Notes: a model not told the origin generated them from the sequence alone. Positions 45,998 through 55,160 are shown, counted from the stretch's first letter. The stretch: 64,000 bases of DNA from Lactobacillus xylocopicola (GCF_033096005.1 NZ_AP026803.1:1110001-1174000), one strand, 5' to 3'. A program made the numbers and translations.

Positions 45998-47374
45998 TTA
46001 GCCCAAAACCAGTTTCAGCGCCTGCGGAATGCTTGCCACCGGAATTACCTCGATCCCCAGCTGCGTAAGACTGGCCCGCATGTTGTGCTTAGGAATGAAA
46101 ATTCGTTTGAAACCGGTCTTAGCGGCCTCCTTAATGCGGGAATCCACCTGGTTGACACGGCGAACCTCACCGGTCAAGCCCACTTCACCGACAAAGCAAT
46201 CAGTCGGTGAGATTTCTTGGTTTTTATAACTGGAAGCGATGGCCATCACCACCGCCAAATCAACCGCTGGCTCGCCCAAGCGAATACCACCAGTAGCGGT
46301 CAAATAGACGTCTTGGTTTTGTAGCATGAGATTGCCCCGCTTCTCCAAAACCGCAAGCAGCAGCGCGGCCCGGTTGTAGTCGAGCCCAGAGGTAGTACGC
46401 TTGGCATAGCCAAAGGCGGTCGGCGTAACTAACGCTTGGATTTCCGCCAGGATGGGCCGCGTCCCTTCTAAAGAAACAACAATCGCCGACCCCGTTGACT
46501 GCGGCAAACGCTCATCTAGAAAGATGGCTGATGGATTGGTAACCTCCTGCAGCCCCTGGTGAACCATCTCAAACATCCCAATTTCATTGGCCGCCCCAAA
46601 ACGATTCTTAACCGAATGCAGGATACGATAAGCATGGTGTTCATCACCCTCAAAGTAGAGTACCGTATCCACCATGTGTTCTAGAATCTTCGGCCCTGCA
46701 ATGGCCCCTTCCTTGGTGACGTGTCCAATGACAAAGATTGTAATGGCATCCAGCTTGGCCATTTTCATCAGTTCACTGGTAACTTCACGTACCTGCGAAG
46801 CCGAGCCCGTCATCGAGTCCAGACTAGGCTCATTCATTGTTTGAATCGAATCGATTACCACAAAATCTGGCTGCAGCTCCTCAATCTGTTGCCGAATATC
46901 CTCCATGTCCGTTTCAGGATAGAGCAACATATCACTAGCTTCAAGACCCAGCCGGCTGGCGCGCAGCTTAATCTGATTGGCTGACTCTTCGCCCGAAACA
47001 TATAGCACTTTGTGCTTGGTCGACAAGTCACTCATAATCTGCAGCATCAAGGTAGACTTGCCAATACCGGGATCTCCGCCCACCAAAACCAGCGAGCCGG
47101 GCACGATACCACCACCTAAGACTCGGTTTAGCTCGCCCATCGAGGTCTGAATGCGTTCTTCTTTTTCTGCTTTCACATCTTCTAGCTTGACTGGTTCACT
47201 TACGCCCGTCTTCTTAATTAGGCGACTAGGGCTGCCCTTGCTCGACCGGTTCGCAACGGCCTCTGTCTCTTTTTCAAACTGGTTCCAAGCACCGCAGTTA
47301 GGACAGCGGCCGAGGTAGCTGGCCGAGATATAGCCACATGAGCGGCACTTGTACTTGGTTTTAAGCTTGGCCAT
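45998..47374 (-). CDS. radA: DNA repair protein RadA
   Basis: Recombination helicase. Zinc finger CRSCGYISASYLGRCPNCG (about 10-28), RecA-like Walker A GGDPGIGKST, KNRFG motif and C-terminal Lon-like domain (CFVGEVGLTGEVRRV). Length 458. Its ATG immediately follows the dut stop. Confidence 0.96.
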   Translation of the reverse strand: MAKLKTKYKCRSCGYISASYLGRCPNCGAWNQFEKETEAVANRSSKGSPSRLIKKTGVSEPVKLEDVKAEKEERIQTSMGELNRVLGGGIVPGSLVLVGGDPGIGKSTLMLQIMSDLSTKHKVLYVSGEESANQIKLRASRLGLEASDMLLYPETDMEDIRQQIEELQPDFVVIDSIQTMNEPSLDSMTGSASQVREVTSELMKMAKLDAITIFVIGHVTKEGAIAGPKILEHMVDTVLYFEGDEHHAYRILHSVKNRFGAANEIGMFEMVHQGLQEVTNPSAIFLDERLPQSTGSAIVVSLEGTRPILAEIQALVTPTAFGYAKRTTSGLDYNRAALLLAVLEKRGNLMLQNQDVYLTATGGIRLGEPAVDLAVVMAIASSYKNQEISPTDCFVGEVGLTGEVRRVNQVDSRIKEAAKTGFKRIFIPKHNMRASLTQLGIEVIPVASIPQALKLVLG

Positions 47375-47926
47375 TTAACTCTCCTTCTTGTTAGTTGAAC
47401 CGAAACCACTCAGCCGTTCCCGGCTAACTGGCTGGTCATCGTCAGTCTTGCGGTATTGCACAAAGATACCTTGAGCAATCCGATCACCCTGATGAATTTT
47501 AATTGTTCTGACACCGTAATTCAGTAGTTGGGCAAAAAGTTCGCCCTCGTTATCAGGATTATTGTAGTAGTCAGCATCAACTACGCCAATGCCATTGGGC
47601 AGACTTAAGTTGCGCCTAAAGGTATTAGAGGACCGATTAGCCAAAATTAAGACTTCATCCTCAGGCATGTATGCCTTGACGCCCGTGGGAACTAAGAATG
47701 GTTTCAAAATTGCTTCAGCCTGCTGATAGTCCGATTCATATAATTGGTGGCCATTCCTAATAATCCTAAAAATCCGCACAAAGTTAAGCCGCCAGATACT
47801 CGGAATCTCCATATCCACAGCTGCTGCGAGATCATAGCCCGCGCTGGCAATGGTCTGGCGCCTGGGCAGCGTGATATTTTCATCCCGATATTTAGATACA
47901 ATTTCAAAGCCGCGTATTCTCGTCAT
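47375..47926 (-). CDS. dut: dUTP diphosphatase (dUTPase)
   Basis: Hydrolyses dUTP to dUMP, preventing uracil incorporation. Trimeric dUTPase motifs: SAGYDLAAA, RSSNTFRRNL (motif 2-like, RSS), GVVDADYYNN (GxIDxxY), GDRIAQGIF and C-terminal GFGSTN. Length 183, a little longer than the usual 150 because of an insertion around residues 45-75. Paired with radA. Confidence 0.92.
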   Translation of the reverse strand: MTRIRGFEIVSKYRDENITLPRRQTIASAGYDLAAAVDMEIPSIWRLNFVRIFRIIRNGHQLYESDYQQAEAILKPFLVPTGVKAYMPEDEVLILANRSSNTFRRNLSLPNGIGVVDADYYNNPDNEGELFAQLLNYGVRTIKIHQGDRIAQGIFVQYRKTDDDQPVSRERLSGFGSTNKKES

Positions 47927-47967
47927 TTTTTCTCCCTTAAGTTTATCTAATATTATTTTACATTAAA

Positions 47968-47997
47968 TTGCAGCTTTGATAGAAAATCAACTATAAT
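47968..47997 (+). promoter_or_regulatory. Probable promoter for the 48038 gene
   Basis: TTGCAG (47968-47973), 18 bases, TATAAT (47992-47997) on the plus strand. Confidence 0.6.
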
Positions 47998-48037
47998 TAA
48001 CTACGACAAAAGCTAAATTTATTTCGAAAAGGAAAAA

Positions 48038-48346
48038 ATGATGTTTAATCTTGATGATCCCCACCAATTTTGTGAAGTTTATGATGATGAAGTATTAATT
48101 TGCCGCTGGACAATGGACCGACTTGAACGCCAGGATGGGCCGGTTTGGATCATGAATCACTTTTTCATTAATCCAAGTGCCAACCACAAGCAAGTTCTTA
48201 GTGAACAACTGAACGTTGTCCAGACGATTGCCCAGCAGTCTCACCTGTTGGTCTGGCCACTTGATCCCCTGGTCATTGACTACTTCAAAGAACATCCCCA
48301 ATTTGATAAAATTTGGTACCACAAACCGGCTGGTCAGTTTGACTAG
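48038..48346 (+). CDS. YjdJ-like small GNAT-fold protein
   Basis: The 102-residue protein resembles the short YjdJ-type acetyltransferases in its overall layout: an N-terminal strand pair (VLICRW), a histidine-containing strand (VWIMNHFFINP), a helix after it, then a WPLDPLVIDYFKEHPQF ending like the CPFVxxYxxxHPEY motif. The acetyl-CoA glycine loop is not recognisable (NPSANHKQVL), so activity is doubtful. AAAGGAAAAA precedes two tandem ATGs. Confidence 0.55.
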   Translation: MMFNLDDPHQFCEVYDDEVLICRWTMDRLERQDGPVWIMNHFFINPSANHKQVLSEQLNVVQTIAQQSHLLVWPLDPLVIDYFKEHPQFDKIWYHKPAGQFD

Positions 48347-48397
48347 ACCGCAAAATAACTAACTTAAAATCAATAATTGCTATTCAGGAGGGCAACG

Positions 48398-48562
48398 ATG
48401 GGCTTTTCAGTTTTTTATTTTATCTTTTGAATAATTGGCTTGACCTTTTTAATTCTGGGCCGCCACCATCAAAAGAACTGGTTAGCTTATCTAGGTGCAA
48501 CTATGCTAATCTTGTTTTTGGCGGTGCTGCTTTACTTTTGGCTGTCTCCAGACACCATGTGA
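48398..48562 (+). pseudogene. Small two-helix membrane protein interrupted by an in-frame TGA
   Basis: CAGGAGGGC lies 5-6 bases before the ATG at 48398. The frame reads MGFSVFYFIF, then TGA (48428-48430), then IIGLTFLILGRHHQKNWLAYLGATM and a second hydrophobic helix, to TGA at 48560-48562. If the first TGA were a tryptophan codon (TGG), the product would be a 54-residue protein with two membrane segments. No downstream start codon with a ribosome binding site is seen. Other genes here use TGA as stop (zwf), so recoding is unlikely. Confidence 0.6.
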
Positions 48563-48644
48563 TCAAAAAAGTTAGTTGTGCGTGATAGACTAGTAAGCCT
48601 TGATAAGCTAAAATAGTAGTTAATTATCTCAAGGAGGAAACAAG

Positions 48645-49991
48645 ATGACTAAAGAAATTACTAATGATGCAATAGCCAATTATACTGCCGACCTGGCTAA
48701 GCATGCTGGCTTTAACATTGCTAGCCATGCTGCCCAAGAAAACGGCATTTACAAGGCGAGCCAAAACTTACAAGCCAAGATTGACTTAACCCCAACCTTT
48801 TCAATTGAAATCGAAACGGGTAAGCCATCCAACCAGCAACAATCAGGCCGTTGCTGGATGTTCTCTGCGCTCAATACCATGCGTCACCCACTGCAAAAAG
48901 AATACAAGGTGAAAGATTTTGAATTATCGCAGAACTACACCAACTTCTGGGACAAGTTCGAAAAGTCTAATTGGTTCTTCGAAAACGTGATTGCTTCTGC
49001 AGACAAGCCACTGGGTGACCGTAAGGTCAGCTTCCTGTTCGCCACTCCGCAGCAAGATGGTGGCCAGTGGGACATGCTCTGCGGCCTAATTGAAAAATAT
49101 GGAATTGTGCCTAAGTCAGTTTATCCAGAAACAGCTAATGCCACTAATTCCAGCGCCTTAAATGATACGCTCAATACGCTTTTGCGCAAAGCTGGTCTGG
49201 TGCTACGCGACTTGGTTAATTCCGGCAAGTCTCAGGATGAAGTTGAGGCGCGCAAGAACGAGTTTTTAAACGATGTTTTCCGGATTTTAGCAATTTCTCT
49301 TGGTGTGCCTCCTAAGAACTTTGACTTCGAATATAAGGATGACGATGGCAACTACCATCGCGAAGCCGGCCTCACGCCGAAGGCCTTCTTTGACAAGTAC
49401 GTGGGCATGAACTTGGAAGACCATGTTTCTATCATTAATTCACCAACTGCAGACAAGCCGTACCACAAGGTCTTCTCCGTTGAATATCTAGGCAACGTGG
49501 TTGGTGGCCGGCAAGTACGCCACCTCAACTTGAAGATTGACGAGATGAAGGAGTTAATCATCAAGCAGCTCAGGGCTGGCGAGGTGGTTTGGTTTGGTTC
49601 AAACGTGGGTAAAGATTCCGAGCGGCAACTTGGATTGCTTGACACCAACATTTACAAGCGCGACGAACTCTTCGATGTTGACTTTTCAATGTCCAAGGCC
49701 GAAAGACTTGATTCAGGCGAAAGCATGATGGATCACGCGATGGTCATTACCGGGGTTGACTTGGTTGATGGTCAGCCAACCAAGTGGAAGATTGAGAACT
49801 CTTGGGGTGAAAAGCCTGGTTTTAAGGGCTACTTCGTGATGAGCGATGCCTGGTTTGACGCCTTTGTCTATCAAGCCGTAATCAACCAGCAGTTCCTGCC
49901 TGAAGACCTGAAGAAGGACTTTGTCGCAGGCGCCAAGCAGCCAATCGAACTGCTTCCTTGGGACCCAATGGGTGCTTTAGCTTTTAAGTAA
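48645..49991 (+). CDS. C1-family aminopeptidase (bleomycin hydrolase / PepC-PepE-PepG type)
   Basis: Cytosolic cysteine peptidase that trims peptides from milk or plant proteins. Catalytic Cys is in QQSGRCWMFSALN (about 65-77), His in MDHAMVITGV and Asn in KIENSWGEKPG. Length 448, with no signal peptide, as in this self-compartmentalising hexameric family. AAGGAGG precedes the start. Lactobacilli carry several paralogues; I cannot tell which one this is. Confidence 0.93.
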   Translation: MTKEITNDAIANYTADLAKHAGFNIASHAAQENGIYKASQNLQAKIDLTPTFSIEIETGKPSNQQQSGRCWMFSALNTMRHPLQKEYKVKDFELSQNYTNFWDKFEKSNWFFENVIASADKPLGDRKVSFLFATPQQDGGQWDMLCGLIEKYGIVPKSVYPETANATNSSALNDTLNTLLRKAGLVLRDLVNSGKSQDEVEARKNEFLNDVFRILAISLGVPPKNFDFEYKDDDGNYHREAGLTPKAFFDKYVGMNLEDHVSIINSPTADKPYHKVFSVEYLGNVVGGRQVRHLNLKIDEMKELIIKQLRAGEVVWFGSNVGKDSERQLGLLDTNIYKRDELFDVDFSMSKAERLDSGESMMDHAMVITGVDLVDGQPTKWKIENSWGEKPGFKGYFVMSDAWFDAFVYQAVINQQFLPEDLKKDFVAGAKQPIELLPWDPMGALAFK

Positions 49992-50002
49992 AAATTACAA
50001 AT

Positions 50003-50036
50003 CAAGAAAAGCGTTGAGAAAATCAACGCTTTTTTG
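50003..50036 (+). terminator. Terminator after the C1 aminopeptidase gene
   Basis: AGCGTTGA/TCAACGCT (50010-50017 and 50023-50030) with a 5-base loop and a T-run, 12 bases after the stop. Confidence 0.88.
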
Positions 50037-50064
50037 GTGCCTACTAACTAGCTCGCCCCCGTAC

Positions 50065-50358
50065 TTACTGTTTCATCGACCAAAATTCAGTAAAACCACC
50101 ATTTGATGAGCGCTTTTTTTCAACCAGTTTGAGAAAATCTGCCCGGCTAATCCCCTTGAAGTTCAGGTAGGCTACAAGTACCTCATAGACATCCCCTAAC
50201 TCTTCAAGCAAGTTGTCTTCCGTCTGCGCCTCAAGAACTTCATTAGTTTCTTCAAGCAACTTCTTTTTTAGGGCTGGTTCAATCTCTTCCTCGCTTAGTT
50301 GGCGAAAACTTGCAGCCTTAGCTAACTCAGGAATTTTGTCTCGTACTAATTTCTCCAT
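50065..50358 (-). CDS. MazG-like nucleotide pyrophosphohydrolase
   Basis: A 97-residue all-helical protein beginning MEKLVRDKIPEL. It has the E-x-x-E...E-x-x-D metal motif (KLLEETNEVLEAQ and LLEELGDVYEVLVAY) of the MazG/HisE superfamily, which hydrolyse NTPs or phosphoribosyl-ATP. A house-cleaning role is inferred; no histidine genes are nearby. Transcribed behind galT. Confidence 0.85.
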   Translation of the reverse strand: MEKLVRDKIPELAKAASFRQLSEEEIEPALKKKLLEETNEVLEAQTEDNLLEELGDVYEVLVAYLNFKGISRADFLKLVEKKRSSNGGFTEFWSMKQ

Positions 50359-50385
50359 TTTTATTATCCTCTTTTTGAAATTTGG

Positions 50386-51891
50386 CTAGTCGTCACTAGG
50401 CGATGCGGACTGCTCAGCTAGTCCGACTTTTTGGACAAAACGCATAAAGGCTGTCTGCCCCGCTTGCGTCCGCTTGAAGACCCCAGCATCTTCAAGTACC
50501 CGCGCAAAGATCTGACCTAATTCCGCGCGCAAGATCTGATCGACATTATCTGCATTTATTCGCTGCCTTGCCCTAATTTGCTGCGCCCAGGGCAGATGCA
50601 TTGGTGCCACCTGATTCGGCTCATCTAGCAAAAACTTTTTGACTTCCTCTAGCTCGGGTTTCAAGCGCGGCGGAAGAATAGCCAGACCCATGACCTCAAT
50701 CAGACCAATGTTTTCTTTTTTAATGTGCTGGACATCTGGGTGCGGATGAAAGATGCCATCCGGGTATGCTGGGGAAGTCTGGTTATCGCGGAGTACCAAG
50801 TCCAATTCAAAATCATGACCGCGGCGCCGAGCAATCGGCGTTACTGTGTGGTGCTGCACGCCATTAGTGGTGGCCCGGACAGCAACTCGTTCATCATCAT
50901 ACTCACGCCACACCGTGGTGATTTTGGTAGCTAAATTTACTAGTTGTGCCTGGTCACGCGCACGCAACCGAATTACTGCCAGCGGCCAGTCGACAATCCC
51001 CGCCTGCACTTGATCAAAGCCGGCAAAGTGCAGCTTAGTGGTCACCGGTGCTTGTTCCATTGCAAACTGGTGCCGGCCACCCTGGTAGTGTTCATGAGCC
51101 AGAATGGAACCACCGACAATTGGCAAATCAGCATTGCTACCAGCAAAATAACCGGGAAACTGTGCAATAATATCCAGTAACGAGCTAAAAGTCCGCCGCC
51201 CAATGTGCATCTTTTCATGTTTAGCAGACAAAAAGATACAGTGTTCATTAAAATAGGCGTAGGGAGAATATTGAAAGCCCCAAACTTGGTCGTTTAGCCG
51301 AAAGCGAATAATACGGTGGTTGCGCCGGGCTGGATAATTAAGGCGGCCCAAATAACCCTCATTTTCCATGCACAGCTGACAAAGTGGATAGCCTGCTTGC
51401 TTGGCATCACGAGCAGCCGCAATTTCCTTAGGGTCCTTCTCGGGCTTAGACAGGTTGATCGTAATTTCTAAGTCACCATACTTAGTCGTTGCAGTAAAGT
51501 AAATGTTTTTGGCAATCGCTTGCGTCTTGATGTAGTCACTGCGTATACTAAGTTGGTAAAAATCAGCAATTGCTCGTTCAGGTGATTCCTGGTAGGTCTG
51601 CCAAAAGTCGCGGTTAACCTTACTAGGACGAGGAACAATTAGCTCCATTAGCTGGGTCGCCACCCGATCACGAGCGGCGCTACCCTGCTGGCAGCTTCCG
51701 TTGTCTTGAGTTGCGTTAACCAATTCTACTTGCAGGTCCAGTAGTTTTTGACTGCTGGTGGTCACCGCTCTAGCACTATCCCCCACTAGCGCCAGCACCC
51801 GGTTGCGCAGATAAATTCGGTCCAGGTCCTCGTAATCACTATTGGCAATAACTTGTGTAATAAATTTTTCAACTAAATTTGACTCAGCCAT
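50386..51891 (-). CDS. galT: UDP-glucose-hexose-1-phosphate uridylyltransferase (class II GalT)
   Basis: Leloir pathway enzyme exchanging UMP between glucose-1-P and galactose-1-P. The long Gram-positive form (501 residues) lacks the HPH motif context of E. coli GalT but has ILAHEHYQGGRHQF and PLCQLCMENEGYLGR. It is 13 bases downstream of galK. Confidence 0.95.
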   Translation of the reverse strand: MAESNLVEKFITQVIANSDYEDLDRIYLRNRVLALVGDSARAVTTSSQKLLDLQVELVNATQDNGSCQQGSAARDRVATQLMELIVPRPSKVNRDFWQTYQESPERAIADFYQLSIRSDYIKTQAIAKNIYFTATTKYGDLEITINLSKPEKDPKEIAAARDAKQAGYPLCQLCMENEGYLGRLNYPARRNHRIIRFRLNDQVWGFQYSPYAYFNEHCIFLSAKHEKMHIGRRTFSSLLDIIAQFPGYFAGSNADLPIVGGSILAHEHYQGGRHQFAMEQAPVTTKLHFAGFDQVQAGIVDWPLAVIRLRARDQAQLVNLATKITTVWREYDDERVAVRATTNGVQHHTVTPIARRRGHDFELDLVLRDNQTSPAYPDGIFHPHPDVQHIKKENIGLIEVMGLAILPPRLKPELEEVKKFLLDEPNQVAPMHLPWAQQIRARQRINADNVDQILRAELGQIFARVLEDAGVFKRTQAGQTAFMRFVQKVGLAEQSASPSDD

Positions 51892-51904
51892 CTTGATTCC
51901 CTAA

Positions 51905-53071
51905 TTACTGTAAAACTTTCGCTCCATCTGCTGTTTCTGCTAGATAAAACGACGGTGCATAGCCGATTTCACGTTCATAGCGTTCAGCTACATTGTCCTT
52001 AAAGGCGGCGACCTGGTCTCGCTTAACTAGAGCAATCGCACAACCACCAAATCCGGCTCCGGTCATGCGGGCACCCAAAGTCCCAGCTTGGTCCCAGGCC
52101 GCGTGAACCAACGTGTCAAGTTCCTTTCCGGTTACTTCGTAGTCAGCTTCAAGCGAAACGTGCGAGGCGTTGAGCAAGTGGCCGAACCGAACCAAGTCTC
52201 CATTTTGCAAGGCCGCTTTAGCAAGTAGCGTCCGTTGGTTTTCCCAGACGGCATGCCGGCTACGCTTAAGCAAATTTGCTTGCGGCAGCAAGTAGCTGTA
52301 CTCGTCCAGCGTTGTAGTGTCTAAGTCGCCAAGCGACTTAATCTCAAGCTGCCCCTGCAACCAATGTAGCGCCTGGTCACACTCACTGCGGCGTTCATTG
52401 TACTTAGAGTCAGCTAACTCCCGGCGCTTGTTAGTGTTCATAATGACAATTAGGTTATCCTGCAAGTCAAGTGGAACCAGATCATAATCTAGAGTCTCTG
52501 CATTGAGCAAAATTGCATGATTCTTTTGACTCAATTCAACGGCGAATTGATCCATAACGCCAGAGTTAACCCCGATAAAGTCGTTTTCGGTTTTAACGCC
52601 GAGCTTGACCATGGTAAGGTGATCAATCGACAAGTGGAACTGGTCTTCAATCATGGTTCCGACCAACATTTCTAAAGCAGCCGATGAAGATAAACCGGCA
52701 CCATCCGGGATATTACCATCAACATAAACGTTCAATCCATGATCAAGCTGGTAGCCACTTGCAAGTAGAAAGTGAATCATCCCCTTGGCATAGTTGGCCC
52801 AACCGTCTTCCTTAACATAGCGTAACTGGTCCAGGTCAACCTCAATTACCCCAGCTTGGACAAAACTGGTGGAATAAAGCCTAAACTTGCGGTCTACACG
52901 CGGACTAGCGGCACCATACAAGCCAAGCGAGATTGCACAAGGAAAAACATGACCGCCGTTATAATCCGTGTGCTCACCAATTAGGTTGATTCGACCGGGA
53001 GCAAAGTAATACCCACTTGGCAGCTCCTGGTAAATTTGCTTAAATCCTGCTTGTATATCTGCAATTTGCAT
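51905..53071 (-). CDS. galK: Galactokinase
   Basis: Phosphorylates galactose at C1. GHMP kinase motifs: APGRINLIGEHTDYNGGHVFP (about 27-47), GNIPDGAGLSSSAALEML and C-terminal GARMTGAGFGGCAIAL. I choose the ATG at 53071 (388 residues); an upstream GTG/ATG pair is too close to the GAGTG ribosome binding site. First gene of galK-galT behind a cre-like site. galE and galM are not in the window. Confidence 0.95.
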   Translation of the reverse strand: MQIADIQAGFKQIYQELPSGYYFAPGRINLIGEHTDYNGGHVFPCAISLGLYGAASPRVDRKFRLYSTSFVQAGVIEVDLDQLRYVKEDGWANYAKGMIHFLLASGYQLDHGLNVYVDGNIPDGAGLSSSAALEMLVGTMIEDQFHLSIDHLTMVKLGVKTENDFIGVNSGVMDQFAVELSQKNHAILLNAETLDYDLVPLDLQDNLIVIMNTNKRRELADSKYNERRSECDQALHWLQGQLEIKSLGDLDTTTLDEYSYLLPQANLLKRSRHAVWENQRTLLAKAALQNGDLVRFGHLLNASHVSLEADYEVTGKELDTLVHAAWDQAGTLGARMTGAGFGGCAIALVKRDQVAAFKDNVAERYEREIGYAPSFYLAETADGAKVLQ

Positions 53072-53102
53072 TATCATCACTCTTTTTCTTAAAAAACACT
53101 AA

Positions 53103-53150
53103 TAAAAGCGATTACACCTCAATTATACCGTTTTTTTGCTTGCACGACAG
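53103..53150 (-). promoter_or_regulatory. gal promoter with cre-like site
   Basis: Perfect -10 TATAAT (53122-53127 as ATTATA), with a weak CTGTCG -35 at 17 bases. Just downstream is TGTAATCGCTTTTA (53103-53116), which matches the cre consensus TGNAANCGNTNNCA except one base. CcpA bound there would block transcription. Confidence 0.65.
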
Positions 53151-53209
53151 CTAACTTTTTACCATTATTAGCGCAATAAAGACTTTCGCTAGTCCAAAAT
53201 TACCAGTAA

Positions 53210-53258
53210 TACAATAAGAGCTCAATCCACCAAAGTTGTGAATTGAGCTCTTATTTTG
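53210..53258 (-). terminator. Terminator after the P-loop kinase-like gene
   Basis: A 14-bp stem AATAAGAGCTCAAT/ATTGAGCTCTTATT with a 15-base loop; symmetrical, so it may act in both directions. Confidence 0.8.
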
Positions 53259-53266
53259 CTAAGCAG

Positions 53267-54202
53267 CTACCAGATGTGCAAGAGCCGATCTGGTTGTAAC
53301 TTGCTTAAGTTGAATTGATGCACGTGTTGTGGCCTACTCTGGGGATAGTCCAGGGCAAAGTCGGCCAAGTTAACTAATCCAGTTGAATAAGTCCACACAC
53401 CCTTGACCTTCTTAATGGGATCAAAGACTTCATTGCGCACCGGATAAGCCGAAATGAGAAAGTGTTTATGATGAAACTTAAATACAAAGTACGGCAAGCG
53501 GAAGTTGTCGATAATTTCCGTGCTGGTCTTACCGATTGTTACCACGTTGCGGTATGTCCCGTACCTTTCCGTAAACTGATCATTAAAAGAAAAGTAAAAA
53601 TTGGAAATATGAACATGAGGGAAATCTTCCTCCGGTACCTGGTCAGGCACCGCAAACACATGGGCAAAGTGATCTAAATTACTTTCCCGCTGTGATAACG
53701 CCCGGCTCAACTGGTTGGGATTAATCACGTGTGCCCACTCGGGAACCTGCTGATTCTCTTGGTAAGCTAGGTACATCTCCCTAATCACTTCTGGCTTGAC
53801 CCAATCGTACTGCCGGCGAATTTCATTGCGATTGAGCAAGTTATTCAGGGTCTTGTGGTACATCAGGTCAACAATGAAGGCTTCATAACGGTATTGTTCG
53901 ACCCAGGGCTGGTAATGGTCAATACTCTCCGCGGAAATATGGGTGCTGTCAACAATGACCGTTTCACCTCGCTTCATCTTTGCTTCAACCAGGCTGTCTA
54001 CCAAGCGTTCCGTTTGCTCGTTAGCATAACGGGGCACAACTTGGTGTAGGCTATCGGATTCTTCTTCATAATAATAGGTTAAATTGGCCAACAATAATCT
54101 AATCTGATCACGGCTAATCGCATATGGCTGTAAGTGATGACGGGCAATGAAAGAAGATTTTCCGGAGCCGGGTGCGCCTCTTAATAAAAATATTTTACGC
54201 AT
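53267..54202 (-). CDS. P-loop kinase-like protein (polynucleotide kinase-type ATPase)
   Basis: 311 residues. The N-terminal half is a T4 Pnk-like kinase domain: Walker A GAPGSGKSSF (9-18), ISRDQIR, then VIVDSTHIS (Walker-B-like) and the basic RNEIRRQYDWVKPEVI lid. The C-terminal half (about 190-311, from HISNFYFSFNDQFTERYGTYRNVV) is not a recognised phosphatase or ligase and holds no DxDxT motif. Its substrate is unknown; RNA or DNA ends are one option, a small metabolite another. It is a single gene between two terminators. Confidence 0.75.
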   Translation of the reverse strand: MRKIFLLRGAPGSGKSSFIARHHLQPYAISRDQIRLLLANLTYYYEEESDSLHQVVPRYANEQTERLVDSLVEAKMKRGETVIVDSTHISAESIDHYQPWVEQYRYEAFIVDLMYHKTLNNLLNRNEIRRQYDWVKPEVIREMYLAYQENQQVPEWAHVINPNQLSRALSQRESNLDHFAHVFAVPDQVPEEDFPHVHISNFYFSFNDQFTERYGTYRNVVTIGKTSTEIIDNFRLPYFVFKFHHKHFLISAYPVRNEVFDPIKKVKGVWTYSTGLVNLADFALDYPQSRPQHVHQFNLSKLQPDRLLHIW

Positions 54203-54304
54203 ACCTTTACTCCAAACTAAGAATGTAAAATTAAATTGATATCGTAATAAATTTTACCACATATCTGAATAATTCCTTAACCTGAAATAGTATGCAAAGC
54301 AAAA

Positions 54305-54979
54305 TTAGTGCAGAATTTCCCGGTTAACCAGCCGTAACTGCTGGTCCATGGTATAAACAAGCGGCTCTGCATTGGGTACTTCCACTTGCACGATGGCGGT
54401 GTCACTGATTTTTTCTAACTTTTTGATCAAAGCACGCAGACTGGAACCATGAGCCACAATTAATTGGTCTTCACCCTGCAACAATCTATTGGCCACGCAG
54501 TCTTGGTAATATGGTAAGAGGCGTTGTTGCGTCTGGTACAAGCTCTCAGCTCTGGGCAAGCTAGGCATATCATAATTGTGATATGCTCGTCCACTGACTG
54601 GTTCACCGGCAGGCGGAATCGCATAAAAGCCCCGTCGCCATTCCAAAACCTGCTCTTCACCAAAAATCACACGTGAAGCTTCCTTATTGAGACCACGTAG
54701 TTTGCCGTAATGGCGTTCATTCAGTCGCCAAGTCTTCATGATGGGCACGTACAAGAAATCACTGGCTGCTGCCACAATATTGGCCGTCATAATCGCTCTC
54801 TTTAAAACAGAGGTATGGATACAAGTGGGCTCAAAGTCACTGAGGCCGGCAATGAGTTCGCCTGCTGTTTGAGCTTGCCTAATTCCCCGGGCAGTCAATT
54901 CGACATCGTTCCAACCCGTATACACATTAGAAAAATTGGCGATACTCTCGCCATGCCTAATTAGTACTAACTTAGGCAT
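54305..54979 (-). CDS. Phosphoglycerate mutase-like histidine phosphatase (GpmA type)
   Basis: 224 residues. Phospho-acceptor RHG (8-10, LIRHGESIANFSNVYTGWNDVELT), acid/base Glu in WRLNERHYG, and second His in VAHGSSLRAL give the full dPGM active site. Compared with canonical GpmA (about 230) it has less conserved flanking sequence (KLRGLNKEASRVIFGEEQV), so it may be a secondary paralogue rather than the glycolytic enzyme. Confidence 0.85.
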   Translation of the reverse strand: MPKLVLIRHGESIANFSNVYTGWNDVELTARGIRQAQTAGELIAGLSDFEPTCIHTSVLKRAIMTANIVAAASDFLYVPIMKTWRLNERHYGKLRGLNKEASRVIFGEEQVLEWRRGFYAIPPAGEPVSGRAYHNYDMPSLPRAESLYQTQQRLLPYYQDCVANRLLQGEDQLIVAHGSSLRALIKKLEKISDTAIVQVEVPNAEPLVYTMDQQLRLVNREILH

Positions 54980-54983
54980 CTTA

Positions 54984-55160
54984 TTAACCTAACCAGTAGG
55001 CAATTAGCATTCCGATGCCAGCAATGGTAAACAATGTTCCCAATAGCATAAATGGTTTACTGCCTCGGTTGTGGTTGCGCCGATTATAGCCATAGGCTAG
55101 GTCATATAGGCCTACAATAAGGACGATAATTGCCGTAACCAGATTAATTTTAAGATTCAT
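54984..55160 (-). CDS. Small two-helix membrane protein
   Basis: 58 residues: MNLKINLVTAIIVLIVGLYD, a polar loop (YGYNRRNHNRGSKP), then MLLGTLFTIAGIGMLIAYWLG. Two membrane helices with a positively charged loop. AGGAATAGGAA precedes the ATG. It sits between the CDF transporter gene and the GpmA-like gene, in the same direction. Not recognised; function unknown. Confidence 0.7.
   Translation of the reverse strand: MNLKINLVTAIIVLIVGLYDLAYGYNRRNHNRGSKPFMLLGTLFTIAGIGMLIAYWLG

Noticed and set aside
48428..48430. TGA recoded as tryptophan or selenocysteine
   Set aside because: TGA is a normal stop in zwf and the ATPase permease here, and no selenocysteine insertion element is seen.
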